From NCBI GenBank assembly GCA_038203875.1, contig JBBRDN010000035.1:1-28150 (forward strand): a stretch of 28,150 nt of DNA. Direction: 5' to 3'. Shown here piece by piece: positions 25,071 through 28,150 of the stretch (its first letter is position 1; each line of letters opens with the position of its first letter). The notes below the pieces were generated by a model. That model did not search any database, was not told the DNA's origin, and was given only the letters and a program-made list of their open reading frames with translations. Source of the stretch: CANJSG01 sp038203875 (GTDB lineage: Bacteria > Verrucomicrobiota > Verrucomicrobiia > Limisphaerales > CANJSG01). Made by a program: the position numbers and the translations under genes.

Positions 25071-26030
25071 ATGGTTTTGCTGCTTTTCCCAGCAACCCCG
25101 CGGCGTCACGGTTCGTTCGTGCCTAGGGATTGGGAAAATCTCAGACGGATTGCGGCGGTCGGGATGCTCGTGCTGTCGCTGTGCGCGTCCGCTGCGGACA
25201 CGCCGAAGCCGGTCGAGATCGGAAGACTTCACAACGCCTTCGCCGTCACGCCGCGCGTCTATTCGGGCAGCGTGCCCGAGGGGGAAGCGGATTTCGCCGC
25301 GTTGGCCAAGCTCGGCGTGACGACGGTCATCAGCGTCGACGGCGCCCGGCCCGATGTCGAAGCGGCGAAAAAGCACGGGCTGGCCTATGTGCATCTGCCC
25401 TTCGGCTACGGTGGCATTCCCACCAACCGCGTGGCCGATCTCGCCCTGGCCATGAAGAACGTCGCCGGGCCGGTCTACGTCCATTGCCACCACGGCAAAC
25501 ATCGCGGACCCGCCGCCGTGGCCATGATGTGCCTCGCGGGCGAAGGGTGGACCACGAACCAGGCCGAAGCGTGGTTGCGCACGGCGGGCACTGCCAACGA
25601 CTACGCCGGGCTCTACCGCGATGTGCGCGGGTTTGTTCCGCCCACGGCCGAATTCCTCGCCTCGCGCCCGCCGCTTCCTGAAGTCGCCGTGACCTCCACG
25701 TTGATCGACGCGATGGTCGCCATCGACGAACACTCCGACCATCTCAAGGCGGCACAGAAGACGGGGTGGGAAGAAATTCCCGGCTTGCCCGACGTGAAGC
25801 CGGCGCAGGAAGCCACGTTGCTCTGGGAACAGCTCCGCGAACTCGGCCGCCACCACGACACGGCCGGCAAATCCGCAGACTACCGGAAGCTGTTGGCCGA
25901 ACTGGAAACCGGAGCCGAGGCGCTGCGCGACGAGTTGAAGAAGCTGTCGCTGGATCGCGTGCGGCTCGACGAGGGATTCAAGAAAGTTGGCCAGTCCTGC
26001 ACCGCCTGCCACAAGAAGTTCAGGAACTGA
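25071..26030 (+). CDS. Exported tyrosine-phosphatase-like domain fused to a c-type cytochrome end
   Basis: The protein combines a dual-specificity phosphatase-like domain with a C-terminal haem motif. The P-loop is HCHHGKHR, that is HC-x5-R, with C139 and R145 numbered from the ATG at 25071. The upstream TPRVYSGSVPEGEADFAALAKLGVTTVISVDG part is typical of the family. The last residues carry CxxCH at C310-H314 (SCTACHKKF) after a long helical stretch, as in cytochrome c' proteins. A hydrophobic segment (IAAVGMLVLSLCASA) is a signal peptide. The start is uncertain: ATG 25071 has AGAAGAG upstream and lies just past the previous stop, whereas GTG 25119 would give a more usual signal peptide, and ATG 25041 overlaps the previous gene. 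Export fits haem attachment in the periplasm. Substrate unknown. Confidence 0.8.
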   Translation: MVLLLFPATPRRHGSFVPRDWENLRRIAAVGMLVLSLCASAADTPKPVEIGRLHNAFAVTPRVYSGSVPEGEADFAALAKLGVTTVISVDGARPDVEAAKKHGLAYVHLPFGYGGIPTNRVADLALAMKNVAGPVYVHCHHGKHRGPAAVAMMCLAGEGWTTNQAEAWLRTAGTANDYAGLYRDVRGFVPPTAEFLASRPPLPEVAVTSTLIDAMVAIDEHSDHLKAAQKTGWEEIPGLPDVKPAQEATLLWEQLRELGRHHDTAGKSADYRKLLAELETGAEALRDELKKLSLDRVRLDEGFKKVGQSCTACHKKFRN

Positions 26031-26072
26031 AAACGAATCTCTGGCGAATCGTTCCAGTTGTGGGTCATCTGT

Positions 26073-27155
26073 TCAGTCCCTTACGCTGCGGATTTCACCC
26101 TTCTCCACCTGCCAGCGGTTCATTTCCAAGCCGAGGTCGCGGGGCCAGTTCTCCTCGGTGCAGGTCATGAAGACCTGGCTGCGGGCGTGGTGGGCGCGCT
26201 CGAGGATGGGCAGGAATCCTTTCCGGCGACGCGCGTCGAGTTCGCCCATGACGTCGTCGATGAGGAGCACGGGCGGCGATCCGTGGATGCCGGTGAGGAA
26301 TTCGGCCTGAGCCATCTTCAGCGCGAGGGCGATGGACCGCTTCTGGCCTTCGCTGGCGAACTTGGCCGCGGGCTGGTCGTTGAGCAGGAGGCCGAGTTCG
26401 TCCCGGTGCGGCCCTATGAGCGTGGTGCGGAAAGCGAGTTCACGCGGGCGGGCCTTGGCGAGCGCGACCGCAAAGTCGCCCTGGAACGACGGCTGGTATT
26501 CGAGGCGCAGTTCCTCGGTGTCGTTAGTGATGCGTCGGCAGGCGAGGCGCGCGAGGGGCGAGATCTTGGGCAACAGTTCCTGGCGGAAAGCCACGAGCTT
26601 TTCGCCGGCGGCGACGACTTCGCGGGAGAAACTTTCCAGCGCGGCTTCGTCGACGGGCCGGTGTTTGAGCAGGACGTTGCGCGAGCGGACGGCGGCGGCG
26701 TAGCGCTGGAGGAGCGGGAGGTAGGCTGGATTGGTCTGCGAGAGGAGCAGGTCGAGGAAACGCCGGCGCATCCGCGCGGTGCCTTTGACGAGTTGGAGAT
26801 CCTCGGTGCAGAAGACGACGGCGCGGAGGGTGCCAAGGAAATCGGCGAGGCGCTGGACGGGTTGGCCGTCGAGGGAAAGCTGCCGTTCGGAAGAGGACCA
26901 GTAGAGCTTCGCCTCATGCGTGCCCTGCCCGACGATCTGGGCGCCGACGAAGTAACCCTTCTGCCCGTTCCGGATCATCTGAGCGCCACCGACGCCGCGG
27001 AAGGACCGGAGCGTGGCGAGGAGGTAGACGGCTTCGAGGATGTTGGTCTTGCCCTGCGCATTGTCGCCGAGGAGGACGTGGAAGCCCGGTGTAAACGCGG
27101 CGTCGAGGCGCGCGTAGTTGCGGAAGTCACGGAGTCTGAGCCGGGCAAGGTGCAC
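26073..27155 (-). CDS. recF: DNA replication and repair protein RecF
   Basis: RecF is an ABC/SMC-like ATPase that binds gapped DNA and helps load RecA at stalled forks. The 360-residue length is normal. Walker A is GDNAQGKT at 30-37, the ABC signature is SEGQKRS at 268-274, and Walker B is VLLIDDVMGELD starting at 296 with D300/D301. The N-terminal LRLRDFRNYARLD and central GPHRDELG are also typical. The start is GTG at 27155. It is not next to dnaA, dnaN or gyrB, unlike the classical arrangement, but follows an unknown membrane protein gene by 33 bp on the same strand, probably as an operon. It converges on the phosphatase-cytochrome gene. Confidence 0.95.
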   Translation of the reverse strand: MHLARLRLRDFRNYARLDAAFTPGFHVLLGDNAQGKTNILEAVYLLATLRSFRGVGGAQMIRNGQKGYFVGAQIVGQGTHEAKLYWSSSERQLSLDGQPVQRLADFLGTLRAVVFCTEDLQLVKGTARMRRRFLDLLLSQTNPAYLPLLQRYAAAVRSRNVLLKHRPVDEAALESFSREVVAAGEKLVAFRQELLPKISPLARLACRRITNDTEELRLEYQPSFQGDFAVALAKARPRELAFRTTLIGPHRDELGLLLNDQPAAKFASEGQKRSIALALKMAQAEFLTGIHGSPPVLLIDDVMGELDARRRKGFLPILERAHHARSQVFMTCTEENWPRDLGLEMNRWQVEKGEIRSVRD

Positions 27156-27188
27156 TGCGGCGGAGTGTCCGGGCGCGGCGGTGGCAAT

Positions 27189-27830
27189 TCAAGCGGGCGG
27201 GTCTTGCGGATCAATCTCGGTTTCGTCGACCGGATCGCCTCCTGCGGCCTCTGCAGCCTCGAGCTGTTCCGCCTTCAGCCTGCGTCGTTCCAGTTGGCGG
27301 AGTTTCTTCCGTTGCAGGAGGAGCTGGCTGATCGTGTCGCTGTTGTGCATGCCGACGTTGAAACCGTGCTTTTCGATGACGTCGGCCGCGCGGATGCATT
27401 CGGAGGCGGTGTTGCCCCGGAAGAGCCGGCGTGCGAACTGCAGTTCCAACCGCGAACCGGGAACCGCATGGGTCAGGCCGATGGAGTTCGGGCGCCTCAG
27501 TTTCGGGTTGATCCAGGTTTCGAGCCAGCAAAGGAAGACCACCTTCTTCCTCTCGCCGCGATCGACCGCCCGGTCGATCGCCAAGGCCAGCCGGTTGCCC
27601 GAGTGGGTGTAGTGGTCGTCGCTGACGGCCTCGACCGCTTTGCCCACGATGATCCGGCCGAAGACGGGAATCCAGACGGCGGCCAACGGGATGCCCACCA
27701 TGATGAGCATTCCGAAGTAGCCGGCGATGGATGCGCCCGCGAGCGTATCCGAACTCATGGCAGCACCGATCGCGGACTGGAGTGTCCATCCCCAGGCGAT
27801 GACCAGGCCGATTCTGACGATCCAAATCAT
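27189..27830 (-). CDS. Unknown membrane protein upstream of recF
   Basis: I do not recognise this 213-residue protein. It has two hydrophobic segments, about residues 1-22 (MIWIVRIGLVIAWGWTLQSA) and 34-62 (IAGYFGMLIMVGIPLAAVWI), then a basic cytoplasmic-looking domain. A helical, charged region rich in Lys, Arg, Gln and Leu (about 165-195, LLLQRKKLRQLERRRLKAEQ) could be a coiled coil, and the C-terminus is acidic (VDETEIDPQDPP). No catalytic motif is evident. The start is ATG at 27828-27830. The gene precedes recF by 33 bp on the same strand, so co-transcription is likely, although a functional link to RecF is not implied by sequence. Confidence 0.7.
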   Translation of the reverse strand: MIWIVRIGLVIAWGWTLQSAIGAAMSSDTLAGASIAGYFGMLIMVGIPLAAVWIPVFGRIIVGKAVEAVSDDHYTHSGNRLALAIDRAVDRGERKKVVFLCWLETWINPKLRRPNSIGLTHAVPGSRLELQFARRLFRGNTASECIRAADVIEKHGFNVGMHNSDTISQLLLQRKKLRQLERRRLKAEQLEAAEAAGGDPVDETEIDPQDPPA

Positions 27831-28014
27831 GGTGTTACCGGGTTTCGACGCGGAGATTCGTCTGGCTTGGTCCGCCGCCTTTCTTGTCGGTGATGGAATC
27901 TCAGATGCACAGGAGTGTCAAATCAGCCCCGGCGGCGAACTGGCGCGTGCTCCGGATATGGCCGGAGGTGGTTAGGGGTTTTCCAGGCGCCCGCCAGTCG
28001 GTATCCTTCGGTCC

Positions 28015-28150
28015 ATGGCATCACGACTTTCCGGAAAGTGGGTATTGATCACGGGCGCTTCGTCGGGTTTCGGCGCTGCTGCGGCGCGCGCGTTCGCAGC
28101 CGAGGGCTGCCGACTCCTGTTGGGCGCGCGGCGGCTGGACCGAATCGAAG
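28015..28150 (+). CDS. Short-chain dehydrogenase/reductase, 3' end outside window
   Basis: Only the first 45 codons are present. From ATG 28015 the protein begins MASRLSGKWVLITGASSGFG, with the TGxxxGxG nucleotide-binding motif of the SDR family at residues 13-20, followed by AAARAFAAEGCRLLLGARR, the next Rossmann helix and strand. The Arg residues after the second strand suggest NADP(H) preference. Substrate and full length cannot be judged. Confidence 0.85.
   Translation, partial: MASRLSGKWVLITGASSGFGAAAARAFAAEGCRLLLGARRLDRIE

Overview
The window is about 28 kb of GC-rich bacterial chromosome, most likely from the Verrucomicrobiota or a close PVC-superphylum relative. The evidence is a PSD1-type cytochrome (DUF1549/DUF1553) gene paired with a Tat-exported DUF1501 gene, a homodimeric-type AceE, an ECF sigma factor with a zinc-less anti-sigma partner, a CHAT/TPR protein, few Shine-Dalgarno sequences, frequent GTG starts, and several families of short inverted intergenic repeats. 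No rRNA, tRNA, CRISPR array, prophage or intact insertion sequence was recognised.

Left part (1-9043). A giant surface or secreted protein enters from the left edge and ends at 5833. It combines a toxin-like N-terminal half, a matrixin-like domain whose third zinc ligand is replaced, and a tail of Ig/cadherin-like repeats. It converges on an MFS transporter. Then, on the minus strand, come a small conserved protein and an overlapping ECF sigma/anti-sigma pair.

Middle part (9044-16578). A 353-bp non-coding stretch carries an inverted-repeat element. It is followed by a small exported protein with a duplicated motif, a membrane-anchored HNH-type protein and a large TPR-CHAT protease-like protein. 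These end against pyruvate dehydrogenase E1 (aceE), which has a strong hairpin just past its stop.

Right part (16848-28150). A lipoate-protein ligase homologue diverges from aceE. Next is the PSD1 cytochrome gene and its DUF1501 partner, separated by a two-gene DUF433/DUF5615 toxin-antitoxin-like module. An element made of two head-to-head copies of a three-hairpin repeat lies before dnaG. After dnaG, a composite inverted repeat precedes an Rsm22-type methyltransferase with four candidate iron-sulfur cysteines. A phosphatase-cytochrome fusion follows. A minus-strand pair (unknown membrane protein, recF) and the first 45 codons of a short-chain dehydrogenase close the window.

How the parts relate: aceE and the lipoate ligase both serve 2-oxoacid dehydrogenase function; dnaG, recF and the Rsm22 homologue are housekeeping genes for replication, repair and ribosome assembly; the PSD1/DUF1501 pair, the giant protein and the phosphatase-cytochrome fusion are envelope proteins. 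The most unusual non-coding content is the set of inverted structured repeats. Functions come from motif recognition by eye; no database search was possible.
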